A DNA stretch of 64,000 bases from Siphonodentalium dalli (Eukaryota > Mollusca > Scaphopoda > Gadilida > Siphonodentaliidae): contig CP136068.1 in NCBI GenBank assembly GCA_032622095.1, positions 57,186,025 to 57,250,024 of the forward strand. Reading direction: 5' to 3'. The notes beneath the pieces are model-generated. The model was not told the origin of the DNA. It was given only the letters and a program-made list of their open reading frames with translations, and ran no database searches. The translations under genes and the position numbers were made by a program. Positions 59,601 to 63,833 of the stretch are shown piece after piece; positions within the stretch are counted from its first letter, which is position 1, and each line of letters begins with the position of its first letter.

Positions 59601-61627
59601 CACAGAGGTGTACTTGCAGGGATAAACACAGAGGTGTACTTATAGGGATAAACACAGAGGTGTACTTATAGGGATAAACACAGAGGTGTACTTATAGGGA
59701 TAAACACAGGTGTACTTTTAGGGATAAACACAGAGGTGTACTTATATCGATAAACAAAGACATGTACATATACGGATAAACACAAGGTGTACCTATAGGG
59801 ATAAACACATCCATGTACTTATAGGGATAAACACAGAGGTTTAATTATAGGGATAAACACAGAGGTGTACTTATAGGGATAAACACAGAGGTGTACTTAT
59901 AGGGATAAACACAGAGGTGTACTTATAGGGATAAACACAGAGGTTTAATTATAGGGATAAACACAGAGGTTTAATTATAGGGATAAACACAGAGGTGTAC
60001 TTATAGGGATAAACACAGAGGTTTAATTATAGGGATAAACACAGAGGTGTACTTATAGGGATAAACACAGAGGTGTACTTATAGGGATAAACACAGAGGT
60101 GTACTTATATAAACACAGAGGTGTACTTATATAAACACAGAGGTTTAATTATAGGGATAAACACAGAGGTTTAATTATAGGGATAAACACAGAGGTGTAC
60201 TTATAGGGATAAACACAGAGGTTTAATTATAGGGATAAACACAGAGGTGTACTTATAGGGATAAACACAGAGGTGTACTTATAGGGATAAACACAGGTGT
60301 ACTTATTGGGGTAAACACAGAGGTGTACTTATAGGGATAAACACAGAGGTGTACTTATAGGGATAAACACAGGTGTACTTATTGGGGTAAACACAGAGGT
60401 GTACTTATAGGGATAAACACAGAGGTGTACTTATATAAACACAGAGGTGTACTTATAGGGATAAACACAGAGGTGTACTTATAATAATTTTGCTACTCAA
60501 TCTCACTGCAGAACATAACATCATGGCAACATCACCATACTATTCCAGACTACACGTATTACTCAGAATATTTGTTTTGCTTAGGGAAGGCATCCCACTC
60601 AGACTACAACATGGCACTACAGAATATTGATCCTATATACTGTATATACCTGCCAGTAGACCCAGGGGGCTCGTGATTGTTTTGACATAAACACTTCGAG
60701 GATCCTCACATGCAAAATCTCAGTTTGAAACATAGGTAAAGCTAACATCATATTTTATATGAATCATGATGAATATTATTTTATGCTATAAAAGTAATTT
60801 TGTTTGTGTTTTATTAGATAATAATATTATTAATATAAATATTTAAAATAGGACATAAAGATCAAAATGGGACAGGTAGTATACAGGTAATTGAGTTTTC
60901 CAGAGGAATTAGCTGAAATAATGCTATTTGCCTAATTATGACACACCTGTGAGCTGCAGTTCTATAGATATTACACCTGATTAGAGGTGTAATGGAATGA
61001 GATGGGCTTATCTTTGAGGATTACCCCATGATTTTTATACCAACAAAAACTTAGGCTGGGCTTATTATCGGTGATGGGACTACTGACGGGTGTATACAGT
61101 TGTAATGAGGAAGAAGCTTGTATTATTTTCATTGGTTGGTTGATTTTGAACAGTATTGGACAGTTATTTCAGGATTGTGTTTACTAACAAGATAATAACC
61201 TTGGTGGATATGCAAGTAAATGATTATTTGAATATAACCAATTGATAACAAACAAATGAACTATTCTATGAGATTCAGTGGGTACGATGTTCTCTTTTCT
61301 TCATTTGATTCCACTCTTTTCCGTTTTCAAGCAAACTATTTTGAAATGGTATATTGTGATTTCATTGTTTGAAATGATTGCTTAAGGTCTGCCTTTGTCA
61401 CTCATTTGGCAAGTTATTTTTTGTTTGTTTTGCATGAATATGCTGTAGTATTGAGTCATATTATAGTAGAGTCATGTTAATGTTATTTCAGTGGATATTC
61501 ACTTATTCATGTGTTCAAATTTATTTGACTTAAAATGACATCTTTTTTAAACTTACAACTGATAACAAAATCTTTTATATTTCAGACTCAAATCTCAATA
61601 TGGGATGCAAGAAATATAGATAAACCT
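16479..61627 (+). CDS. MIOS: MIOS orthologue (GATOR2 complex WD40 subunit), 5' nine coding exons, gene continues past window
   Basis: Exons 16479-16614, 18342-18409, 18927-19006, 21921-21964, 24111-24169, 34288-34432, 36735-36836, 45434-45528 and 61586-61627 join in phase into 257 codons without a stop. Apart from the weak last donor they have GT donors in good context, and all have AG acceptors. The product matches the first third of animal MIOS (about 875 residues in human) in order. Recognisable stretches are [64 protein letters not shown]....KTFIAGI and [14 protein letters not shown]. These are WD40 blades of the N-terminal propeller. MIOS works in GATOR2 with WDR24, WDR59, SEH1L and SEC13, which relieves GATOR1 inhibition of Rag/mTORC1 at the lysosome. 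The C-terminal RING-type zinc domain would lie downstream. An in-frame TAA at 16464 supports the start codon. The introns are heavily invaded by mobile elements. Confidence 0.93.
16615..18341 (+). other. MIOS intron 1
   Basis: The intron is AT-rich and carries several A and T runs (17010-17160, 17600-17700). An inverted pair lies around them: ggccaaaaaaaaaaaa with ggttttggttctc near 17012-17040, and gagaaccaaaacac with ttttttttttggcc near 17668-17697. This suggests a decayed A-tailed foldback insertion. The intron also contains a degenerate family D remnant near 17866. Confidence 0.4.
17866..18265 (+). repeat. Degenerate family D remnant
   Basis: It starts ttagctcaacttgatgaacg and continues with gccatggcttggc, a CATC-type simple repeat, tttcctttggcacacc and acatggctgccggcagccat. 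These are the landmarks of family D in the same order as at 24833. It is short and diverged, so it is an old copy. Confidence 0.55.
18342..18409 (+). CDS. MIOS: MIOS coding exon 2
   Basis: The acceptor is ctctacag and the donor AAA|GTAAGT. It encodes [11 protein letters not shown] and ends NQYVK, matching the SLRLSED...YMK segment of vertebrate MIOS. It starts in phase 1 and ends in phase 0. Confidence 0.88.
18927..19006 (+). CDS. MIOS: MIOS coding exon 3
   Basis: The acceptor is catctgcag and the donor AAG|GTAATC. It encodes [18 protein letters not shown] and then VNGRVCLS, the end of a WD blade. An internal GTG after GGGCAG resembles a donor, but reading through gives the conserved NGRV, so the later donor was chosen. 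Confidence 0.88.
20709..21200 (+). other. 163-codon open frame of unknown nature, probably repeat-derived
   Basis: The open frame contains two related segments ([15 protein letters not shown] and [15 protein letters not shown]) about 90 residues apart. Its end, [20 protein letters not shown], has protein-like composition. I do not recognise a family. It lies inside a MIOS intron with no splice support. The duplicated nucleotide text favours a decayed mobile element over a host gene. Confidence 0.25.
21700..21901. repeat. Repeat (family H) abutting the exon 4 acceptor
   Basis: The element contains tcgacttgaaatttgttgag, an aaaagcgtgaccgagtta phrase, a (CA)n/(CACACC)n tract and the end acgggttttatatatatag. 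Its plan (AAATTTG phrase, simple repeat, AT tail) resembles the monomers of families A and C. It stops about 20 bases before the acceptor of MIOS exon 4, so it supplies most of the sequence around the branch region. Confidence 0.45.
21921..21964 (+). CDS. MIOS: MIOS coding exon 4 (44-nt microexon)
   Basis: The acceptor is ttattttcag and the donor TTCA|GTGAGT. It encodes [15 protein letters not shown] with codons shared on both sides, matching the SLGQ...LIGKEF linker of MIOS. Its acceptor lies only about 20 bases from the edge of a repeat (21700-21901). Confidence 0.85.
22365..23050 (-). pseudogene. 5'-truncated L2-like LINE fragment (end of RT ORF and 3' UTR)
   Basis: On the minus strand the frame encodes [20 protein letters not shown], then [20 protein letters not shown], typical of the region after the reverse transcriptase YADD box in L2/CR1-type LINEs. 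It closely parallels 52730-53060 of the LINE in intron 8. A frameshift separates a C-terminal piece ([20 protein letters not shown]). The 3' UTR has the aagcgcattggaa phrase and an AT-rich simple tail. It is truncated at the family D start (23053). Confidence 0.75.
23053..23745 (+). repeat. Family D element (complete short copy)
   Basis: It starts ttagctcaactttactttgt with an inverted partner, gtaaagtttgagct, forming a terminal hairpin. Then come ccgtcgtgcgtgtgtgtgtg and about four tandem monomers with aaaacatggccgccagcagc and atgaaatttgtcatggatgt. It ends gttgagctacagtgtcattg with a small gtgtca/tgacac hairpin and ctttcat. No protein is encoded. Class unknown. The asymmetric ends and hairpins fit a non-autonomous rolling-circle element, but this is inference. 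Confidence 0.6.
24111..24169 (+). CDS. MIOS: MIOS coding exon 5
   Basis: The acceptor is atatttcag and the donor CTG|GTATGT. It encodes [19 protein letters not shown], the best conserved peptide in the window relative to vertebrate MIOS (PKHARQCNTLAWNPLD). It ends in phase 0 before a 10.1-kb intron. Confidence 0.92.
24674..24742. repeat. Foldback F, copy 1 (26-bp arms)
   Basis: The arm at 24674-24699 and its inverted partner at 24717-24742 differ at one base (centre text gtgaatttagtgatgct). A second, more diverged copy lies at 31581-31654. The two copies bracket the family D/LINE complex of intron 5. Confidence 0.6.
25984..29451 (-). CDS. LINE ORF2: AP-like endonuclease plus reverse transcriptase, 1155 residues, uninterrupted
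   Basis: Residues about 15-280 form an endonuclease/exonuclease/phosphatase domain: [31 protein letters not shown] near 165 and a YSDHCQLAI end near 273. The reverse transcriptase follows with [32 protein letters not shown] near 657, [13 protein letters not shown] and the catalytic LLFADDL near 752. The C-terminal part has a CPVC...H....C cluster near 1075, as in several LINE clades. The protein nicks DNA and copies its own RNA at the nick. No stop or frameshift interrupts the frame, so this copy is young. Clade is uncertain: FADD in place of the commoner YADD, plus an esterase-type ORF1, suggests a CR1/L2-like lineage. Confidence 0.92.
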   Translation of the reverse strand: MSNDVISTIHSLTHNVCYTTLNAQGIVNKINDSDFIRQLDRYDFITISETWHQDPGNISLTGYQCIDLSRNTKDNEKGGIAFYFRSQYAKFVTRVHNIHDIALWVEFNGEIFGQKSDVIFVSVYLPPQNSTYWKTRDGYDFVFRDIETELRKYDPTSLIILGGDFNARTGGRPDYVAFDEDRFTTSSESYVLDSAKDRASLDKKTNSFGLNLLKLCKSASMRIVNGRKPGDSFGNYTSFQYNGASLVDYVIISDRYLSDVSYFCVKQPTEYSDHCQLAIHMNIKSQDVNKTAFKYHYTKPHGVAKWSRDSDAKVKQALVDADMPHRLLKFRSNVYARDKNGIEQAVRDYDNIVNSVNATATQFVKSKNKQMQRKCKWFDAKCKELKKHMKHASKEMKRYPRNADLRNEFFAAKKTYKRETKKKSKLYYQEISENLDDIETSDPSEYWRIINGLRPRKVEMNYLRPDECVDFFKELLCKEIIPRDENDRVRGMPRIDIDQNISDEEITSEEILKCLKLLKNRKSSENGNISIEFLKSVVPEIIDETTKLFNLVLSSGHYPKHWSFSLIKTLYKKGDRHDPNNYRPIALTNNLDKLFNKIINTRINNHLEENDLISDNQFGFRTNRSTIDSAFVLNTIVKKYKQKNKPIYAAFIDFKKAFDSVDRSLMLHKIRDYGISGKINQCIRSMYQASYISVKTEAGVGPQLLSTIGVRQGCSISPTLFKMYIDDLRYSFDSTCNPVILNNRPISHLLFADDLVIISETKGLQKCLNNLENYATDNSLTVNVNKTKCMVFRSRKSKYEPKFIFRSKPLEMVGDYMYLGLKFSATGKTLKSQEHLSAKALKSMFFLTQSIPSRLQLTTPTKCKLFDKLIKPVMLYGCEVWLGDVPNLHTDSLPCEQVQLKFCKNVLCINRKASNHASRAELGRFPVFHDAVLKSFRYRNKISKSKRHTLVYAAYVESTNSKLSTESWNVLLLKLGIDIAEDSGIQEQELIKKLKIDHINCFVKDVFDDTRSNGGNKLRTYRIFKRRYEVERYITNTKSADARTLFTRLRVSNHKLEIEKGRHKQPPSDIEDRICPVCRTNSVETESHFVMNCSAYENIRISCFAAIGEYKTDFHRMTEDNKFNYIMENRHIDTINIICDMIRSFFEKRQILSSA
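29675..30216 (-). pseudogene. LINE ORF1, C-terminal remnant (SGNH-type esterase end), in-frame stop
   Basis: The minus-strand frame from about 30216 reads through [20 protein letters not shown] and [10 protein letters not shown] to [18 protein letters not shown]. The D.LHPN..G box is typical of the last block of SGNH/GDSL hydrolases, which occur in ORF1 of CR1-like LINEs. A TAA at 29957-29959 then interrupts. The same frame continues with [18 protein letters not shown] and a Tyr/Asn/Arg-rich tail to 29675. Either this stop is a mutation or it is the natural ORF1 end. The N-terminus is lost by 5' truncation. Confidence 0.6.
31581..31654. repeat. Foldback F, copy 2
   Basis: The arms 31581-31609 (ggtcccagagggtgaatttg) and 31625-31654 pair imperfectly. 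They share the ggtgaattt and cactaaat...ctctgggg text with copy 1 at 24674. This copy is more diverged, so it is an old insertion or a segment duplicated with the flanks. Confidence 0.5.
31800..31952 (+). repeat. Isolated family D 3' end
   Basis: The text ctctccgtattcttaatcct, then ccgagttgagctgcagtgtc and attgccactttca, matches the terminal 150 bases of the family D copies ending at 23745 and 31437. No 5' end or monomers precede it, so it is a truncated relic. Confidence 0.55.
32188..34196 (+). mobile_element. Complete family C element (~2.0 kb)
   Basis: It begins in a T-rich stretch with tttatgtgtacccatacca, whose accatagtatggt core is a perfect palindrome. Next come gtcgacgtccggattgacca, a (CTGT)n tract and at least two ~150-bp monomers (ggaaccaaattttgtatatg, cagatcgagttcaaatat, gagttatggccctttttcga). 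Unique AT-rich sequence follows. It ends aaggtatgggttaaacatct, an imperfect hairpin at 34173-34188 and ctctcgtt. No protein is encoded. It lies in MIOS intron 5, 90 bp before exon 6. Confidence 0.65.
34288..34432 (+). CDS. MIOS: MIOS coding exon 6
   Basis: The acceptor is tatttttag and the donor ATAG|GTAATC. It encodes [20 protein letters not shown], then a divergent Ser-rich loop ending KPHYEIG. The LA.GL....D..V.IWDI pattern is a WD blade of MIOS. Confidence 0.9.
34515..36290 (+). repeat. Decayed family D element containing a tRNA-like SINE
   Basis: It starts tttttagctcaacttgacaa and has agcccacatttatttgagaa and ctggcagccatcttgaattt. It resumes after an insertion with a second ctgcagtccacatttattga (36129) and ends gttgagctacagtgtcactt at 36255-36274. 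The order matches family D but the sequence is strongly diverged. Confidence 0.5.
34945..35031 (-). repeat. tRNA-derived SINE head
   Basis: On the minus strand ttcggtggccgtgtggtatt resembles an A box (TGGCCGTGTGG) of the RNA polymerase III tRNA promoter. About 50 bases downstream ggttcgtatcc (complement of 34952-34962) matches the B box GGTTCGANTCC. The spacing and GC-rich body between them fit a tRNA with a long variable arm. The arms do not fold into a clean tRNA by eye, so a SINE or tRNA pseudogene is likelier than a functional tRNA. Confidence 0.55.
36339..36449. repeat. ~55-bp tandem duplication near exon 7
   Basis: Two near-identical units start taagtcattttgacaaatta and end cttatataac/atataatt-like text. 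The second unit lacks five A of the first and has one g/a change. This is a recent local duplication in MIOS intron 6. Confidence 0.6.
36735..36836 (+). CDS. MIOS: MIOS coding exon 7
   Basis: The acceptor is attattcag and the donor AGAG|GTAAGA. It encodes [20 protein letters not shown], then [14 protein letters not shown]. This matches the ACLSLCW...LLAGMHRNLAIFDLR region of vertebrate MIOS. It enters and leaves in phase 1. Confidence 0.92.
37004..37106. repeat. Hairpin MITE (~103 bp)
   Basis: The termini acagttatcgcattgtttc (37004-37022) and gaaacaatgcgataactgt (37088-37106) are exact inverted complements. The pairing continues inward through ggttgac/gtcaacc, so the whole element folds on itself. 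Confidence 0.7.
37831..37910 (-). repeat. Family G repeat, copy 1
   Basis: The segment aatgcgcccagtgtaattct, then atctagtcagtttttatttc, occurs in reverse complement at about 42650-42710 as gaaataaaactgactagata ... cactgggcgcatt. A weaker relative of its cgattcctttcatt part lies at about 38500. Confidence 0.5.
40400..40862 (+). repeat. Decayed ~150-bp tandem repeat
   Basis: Three units share a ccaaacatggctcttt/ccaaaacatggctcttc core, then ttctattgccgcatat, then gattatctggcgaata, starting near 40440, 40590 and 40740. Divergence between units is substantial. Confidence 0.5.
40880..41877 (+). other. Duplicated Pro/Ser-rich open segment, unknown origin
   Basis: About 140 bases at 40915 recur at 41278 with roughly 85-90% identity. 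Both read SDSSP.C.GPLHYE.GS.PP and DMSRPAPP in the same frame. The first copy runs open from 40880 to a stop at 41147. The second has a TGA near its start, then is open from 41380 to 41877, ending with an acidic patch ([11 protein letters not shown]) and a basic tail ([15 protein letters not shown]). Composition suggests a disordered, gag-like or regulatory protein, but I recognise no family. It may be a decayed transposon ORF or a pseudogene. Confidence 0.3.
42540..42860. repeat. Family G repeat, copy 2, within a ~315-bp inverted-repeat element
   Basis: The left arm around ctttaagggaagcccgaaac (42567-42586) pairs with the right arm gtttcagacttcccttaagg (42817-42836) and continues through the flanking AT-rich bases. 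A direct repeat, aatccaaatagttcag, lies at 42500 and 42801. The centre carries the family G text shared with 37831. MITE-like; no target duplication was resolved. Confidence 0.5.
43044..43150 (+). repeat. Short tandem repeat (~36 bp, three units)
   Basis: The units share tttatgttctgggggaggca or close variants separated by tctcac/ctctctttc. Frames that stay open across it only reflect the repeat. Confidence 0.5.
45434..45528 (+). CDS. MIOS: MIOS coding exon 8
   Basis: The acceptor is tgctttacag and the donor GAG|GTAATC. It encodes [20 protein letters not shown] and ends NRIASYSE, aligning with the K.VQGVTVDP...RVASF segment. It ends in phase 0. The next intron is 16 kb and contains a LINE, Helitrons and a minisatellite. 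Confidence 0.9.
46756..48031 (+). pseudogene. LINE endonuclease domain, frameshifted
   Basis: The first frame (46756-47541) ends in an endonuclease start: [28 protein letters not shown] and [10 protein letters not shown] frameshift at about 47538 moves the frame to [10 protein letters not shown] at 47550. Then come [22 protein letters not shown] and the catalytic [12 protein letters not shown] second frameshift at about 48028 precedes a further readable stretch ([19 protein letters not shown]). These are the EEP-nuclease motifs of L2/CR1-type LINEs. The copy cannot make a functional protein. Confidence 0.8.
48371..49098 (+). pseudogene. LINE reverse transcriptase, N-terminal half
   Basis: The frame includes [39 protein letters not shown] and the catalytic-box context [24 protein letters not shown] at 48947 then breaks the frame. 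Without it the reading continues [18 protein letters not shown] and [12 protein letters not shown], where family C sequence interrupts at about 49098. Confidence 0.85.
49903..50691 (-). mobile_element. Family A Helitron, minus strand (copy A2)
   Basis: The complement of CTAG is at 49903-49906, next to the hairpin agcccgacgttgtccgggct. Several ~122-bp monomers follow. The 5' end TCTCATATATATTTTGAAGA, read on the minus strand, finishes at 50691. The + strand base before it is A. The duplicated, partly rearranged 3' hairpin block (49907-50110) shows repeated ctattcaaaaaccaaatttc. Confidence 0.75.
50692..51095 (-). mobile_element. Family A Helitron, minus strand (copy A3), tandem with A2
   Basis: Its CTAG (50692-50695) lies directly against the 5' end of A2, so the two are head to tail. 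Two monomers and a CTGT-type tract remain. The 5' end reads TCTCTTATATATTTTGATAC on the minus strand and ends at 51095, followed by T. It is shorter than A1 or A2 through loss of monomers. Confidence 0.7.
51105..51279 (-). repeat. Isolated family A 5' termini (two fragments)
   Basis: gattgtatcaaaatatatag plus gagaga occurs at about 51107-51136 and again at 51254-51279, matching the 5' terminal 28-40 bases of A3 without any element body. They may be abortive insertions or remnants of end duplication. Confidence 0.5.
51485..52396 (+). mobile_element. Family C element, deletion copy
   Basis: It starts tatatgtacctataccatag and then the palindromic core. It contains one ~150-bp monomer, then text parallel to 32750-34196 (ccaatatccagagtatgaga, gggacagagttatgagattt) with an internal deletion. 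It shares the 3' hairpin end at 52375-52390. Confidence 0.65.
52396..53265 (+). pseudogene. LINE reverse transcriptase, C-terminal half
   Basis: The coding text resumes mid-domain with [20 protein letters not shown], then the [11 protein letters not shown] catalytic box, then [20 protein letters not shown] and [21 protein letters not shown] frameshift near 53065 leads to [16 protein letters not shown] and the [10 protein letters not shown] end, where the MITE interrupts. The final residues ([20 protein letters not shown]) lie after the MITE at 53750-53829. Confidence 0.85.
53266..53745. mobile_element. TTAA-flanked MITE with long inverted repeats (480 bp)
   Basis: It is bounded by TTAA at 53262-53265 and TTAA at 53746-53749. 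The termini aggtactcaacccg and cgggttgagtacct are exact inverted complements. Pairing continues inward in part, including ttggctttgggggtaaaaaa with its partner near 53685-53705 and tttgattcgagtcgagga. Removing the element and one TTAA restores a continuous LINE C-terminal frame, which proves the insertion. TTAA targets are used by piggyBac and Kolobok families; which one cannot be told without a transposase. Confidence 0.88.
54180..56685 (+). other. MIOS intron 8, unique part
   Basis: The sequence is AT-rich and mostly featureless, with no credible reading frame. The only structured site is a Helitron-like 3' end at 55456-55485. Confidence 0.4.
55456..55485 (+). repeat. Orphan Helitron-like 3' end
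   Basis: The hairpin-capable cctggctatgccggg is followed by caaccctg and CTAG (55482-55485), then T. This fits the hairpin-CTAG-T rule. No matching TC 5' end was recognised upstream. Confidence 0.4.
56686..57501 (+). mobile_element. Family E non-autonomous element
   Basis: It starts with the palindrome atcccccgccaaatttaaaa/tttgcgggggat (56689-56720) and a ccgtctgtccgtctcgtc tract. Then come about three monomers of ~163 bp with ccacaaatgtcaacggattt, tttggtatatgagttcacat and aggtccggccggatatttt. It ends with ggcgggggataccgtcatct and cgactgcttgt, so part of the terminal palindrome recurs at the 3' end. No protein is encoded. Confidence 0.6.
57502..58142 (+). other. Intronic spacer before the minisatellite
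   Basis: Unique AT-rich intron; nothing recognisable. Confidence 0.4.
58143..60483 (+). repeat. Minisatellite, 26-bp and 22-bp monomers (~2.34 kb)
   Basis: About 90 head-to-tail units. The long unit is cagaggtgtacttataggga plus taaaca (26 bp). The short unit lacks four bases (cagaggtgtacttatataaa plus ca, 22 bp). Long and short units occur in runs, not at random. Point variants (aggtttaattatag, ttgcaggg, 24-bp cacaggtgtacttattgggg) cluster after 59580. The array lies in the transcribed 16-kb intron 8 of MIOS, 1.1 kb before exon 9. Confidence 0.95.
60484..61585 (+). other. MIOS intron 8, distal part
   Basis: AT-rich intron with no gene except the minus-strand coding-like relic at 61001-61103. 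Confidence 0.4.
61001..61103 (-). other. Diverged copy of the YTPVS..KPSL coding-like fragment
   Basis: The minus-strand frame reads [19 protein letters not shown], then [12 protein letters not shown]. It matches the fragment at 8780-8903 at YTPVS, PI, KPSL.F and HG with similar spacing. It lacks a clear donor at its end. It is a degenerate relic of the same unknown family. Confidence 0.4.
61586..61627 (+). CDS. MIOS: MIOS coding exon 9 (last exon in window)
   Basis: The acceptor is tatatttcag. It encodes [14 protein letters not shown], equal in pattern to GQVAIWDLRKFEKP of vertebrate MIOS. The donor CCT|GTATCC is weak. Without splicing the frame would stop 18 bases on, giving a propeller-only truncated product. 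No later MIOS exon was found before the window end. Confidence 0.8.
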
Positions 61628-62788
61628 GTATCCTTCTTAATTTAACTACGGAAAAACTCAAACCTCTTCAAACACTCTTCTGACTGACTTTGTTTGGTGG
61701 GTTTTGAGAGGTGTTCGGTTAAAAGAAAATCACGCCATCATGAAACATGAACCATCATTACAAAGAGTGATCAGGTCTCAAATTTCTTCATTAAAATTAA
61801 TGTAAATTATCAACACAGCAACAAAAATATTTGTATAAAACTAATGTAAATGTGTAGATAAAACCAAACATTAAAGACCAACACTATGATGATCTTGTTG
61901 TAGTTTTCAATTTTGTCAACGATATGGCAACAATGTTTTATGCTAGGCTCTTTATAGGACAGCTTTTGGAAAGCAGATTGTAGATCATTTTATAAACTTA
62001 ATTTATTGTTTTGGGATCCAATGTTGTGTGCGACATCTGTGTGACAGTTCAATGCATTCTCTTATATATGCAAGTCTCCTTAAACATTCTGGATGAAAAA
62101 TGTTTTGATGATAAATATGCCACTAAGGAATTATTGAGAACTAGTGTTTATATTGACAGTGCTTGTGAATGCTCCAATAATTCATGTGTAAAACCAACTG
62201 CCAATGATGCAATCTGACAGTGATTTCTAAATTGTTCACTAAAGGTATAGAATGGATATCATGATATCTAAAGTAAATTGCAATCTATCGCAAATGATAT
62301 GGCTTCAATAAGAGTGGGGCAGTTAAACAGATAGTGCAGAGGTTAAACAGAATGCTAGTGAAACAGCACATCAATTGAGCACAGTATGTTTCAGATATAT
62401 AGCGTATCCCTTTGAAATAAAAGCAGTGAACTACAACATAATATTTGGTGTGCCGTGAAAGAGCGACATTCTACAGCGCAAATACACATATGAAAGTGTC
62501 ACGGTAACATCAAAGAATGCCAGACTGCTAAATATGGCACTAATCATCATAATATGGAACATGTCCCAAATCGATCTTTATAGCAGGAGTTAATAGCGAT
62601 AGCACAATTCATTGGAACCATAACACGCATCGAGGTTAATTAGCGAGTGATCGCAATGTATTTTCAGGTGGTTTTTTTCTTTGGATATTCTGGTTGAATC
62701 ACTTTCATGCACAAGTAATTCATTGTAACATATCACCAATCTTACTGGCCATTGCATAAAAAATAACAATTGAGAAAAAACTAATCTA
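61628..62788 (+). other. Start of MIOS intron 9
   Basis: No MIOS exon was recognised. The first bases after the weak donor would read VSFLI and stop, so an intron-retention product would end here. A frame at 62011-62217 is open but has no family signature. Confidence 0.4.
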
Positions 62789-63468
62789 TCTCATATATAT
62801 TTTGAAGACCTCTGTTTGTCTGTCTGTCTGTCTGTATGTCATTGATACAAATCTACGATTCTCGACCGATCGGGACAAAACTTGGTACGTGTGTGTAGTT
62901 TGACCAGGCGGTCGTCGTTGTCGTATTGGCGAGCCCGTGCGGCGCATGCGCAGACGAGATCTCGGAAACGGGTGGAGCTATCGACTTGAAATTTGCTATG
63001 TGAATGTATCTTGCCCCGGATACGAATTTTATCGGGTCGCCGAGCCCGTGCGACGCCAGCTTCGCGCATGCGCAGACGAGATCTCGGAAACGGGTGGAGT
63101 TATCGACTTGAAATTTGGTATGTGAATGTATCTTGCCCCGGATACGAATTTTATTGGGTCGCCGAGCCCGTGCGACGCCAGCTTCGCGCATGCGCTGCGC
63201 ATGCGCAGACGAGATCTCGGAAACGGGTGGAGCTATCGACTTGAAATTTGGTATGTGAATGTATCTTGCCCCGGATACAAATTTTATCGGGTCGCCGAGC
63301 CTGTGCGACGCCAGCTTCGAGCATGCGCAGACCATATCTCGGAAACAGGTAGAGCTATCGACTTGAAATTTGGTTTTTGAATAGCCCGGACAACGTCGGG
63401 TTGGGTAGAGCTATCGACTTGAAATTTGTTTTTTTAATAGCCCGGACAACGTCGGGCTCATCGGCTAG
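62789..63468 (+). mobile_element. Non-autonomous Helitron, family A (copy A5)
   Basis: It starts TCTCATATATATTTTGAAGA after an A (62788). It has a (CTGT)n tract and about four ~123-bp monomers, one of which is fused through a duplicated gcgcatgcgc. The 3' hairpin is doubled (63384-63459) before CTAG at 63465-63468. The closest relative in the window is A1 at 1899. Confidence 0.8.
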
Positions 63469-63833
63469 TCTATCTATACTATATATTTTGAGACTTCGTA
63501 TATATATATGTGTGTATATATGTGTGTGGGTACTTCATAGAATCCAAAACGCGTGTAAAGATTGAGCTCAAACTTCCTATGTAAGTGTCAAATCCCACCG
63601 ACACGACCGTGGTCGTGGTTTAGAGAAGCTCAGAGCACCCGTTCTCCAATCTCAAATCACCGCAAAGGCACGGCGTGGGTTAATCAAGTGATTATTTAAT
63701 GAGCGTTTGTTTTTGACGCATCTCTATAAAGAGCGTCTGCAAAATGCAGCACAAGTGTCTCGGAACCTGTTGCAATTGCTTTTTCGAACAAAGCCATGGG
63801 ACGAATGCCGCCAGTGGCGGGCTAACCTGCTAA
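63469..63833 (+). mobile_element. Short family B Helitron (B6)
   Basis: It starts TCTATCTATACTATATATTT directly after the CTAG of A5. It ends with hairpin gccgccagtggcgggc, then taacctg and CTAA (63830-63833), an accepted variant of the Helitron CTRR end. At 365 bp it is an internal deletion of the ~1.3-kb B1 form. Confidence 0.75.

Noticed and set aside
58143-60483. CRISPR array
   Set aside because: Units are directly abutting 22-26 bp repeats without unique spacers, in an animal intron. It is a minisatellite.
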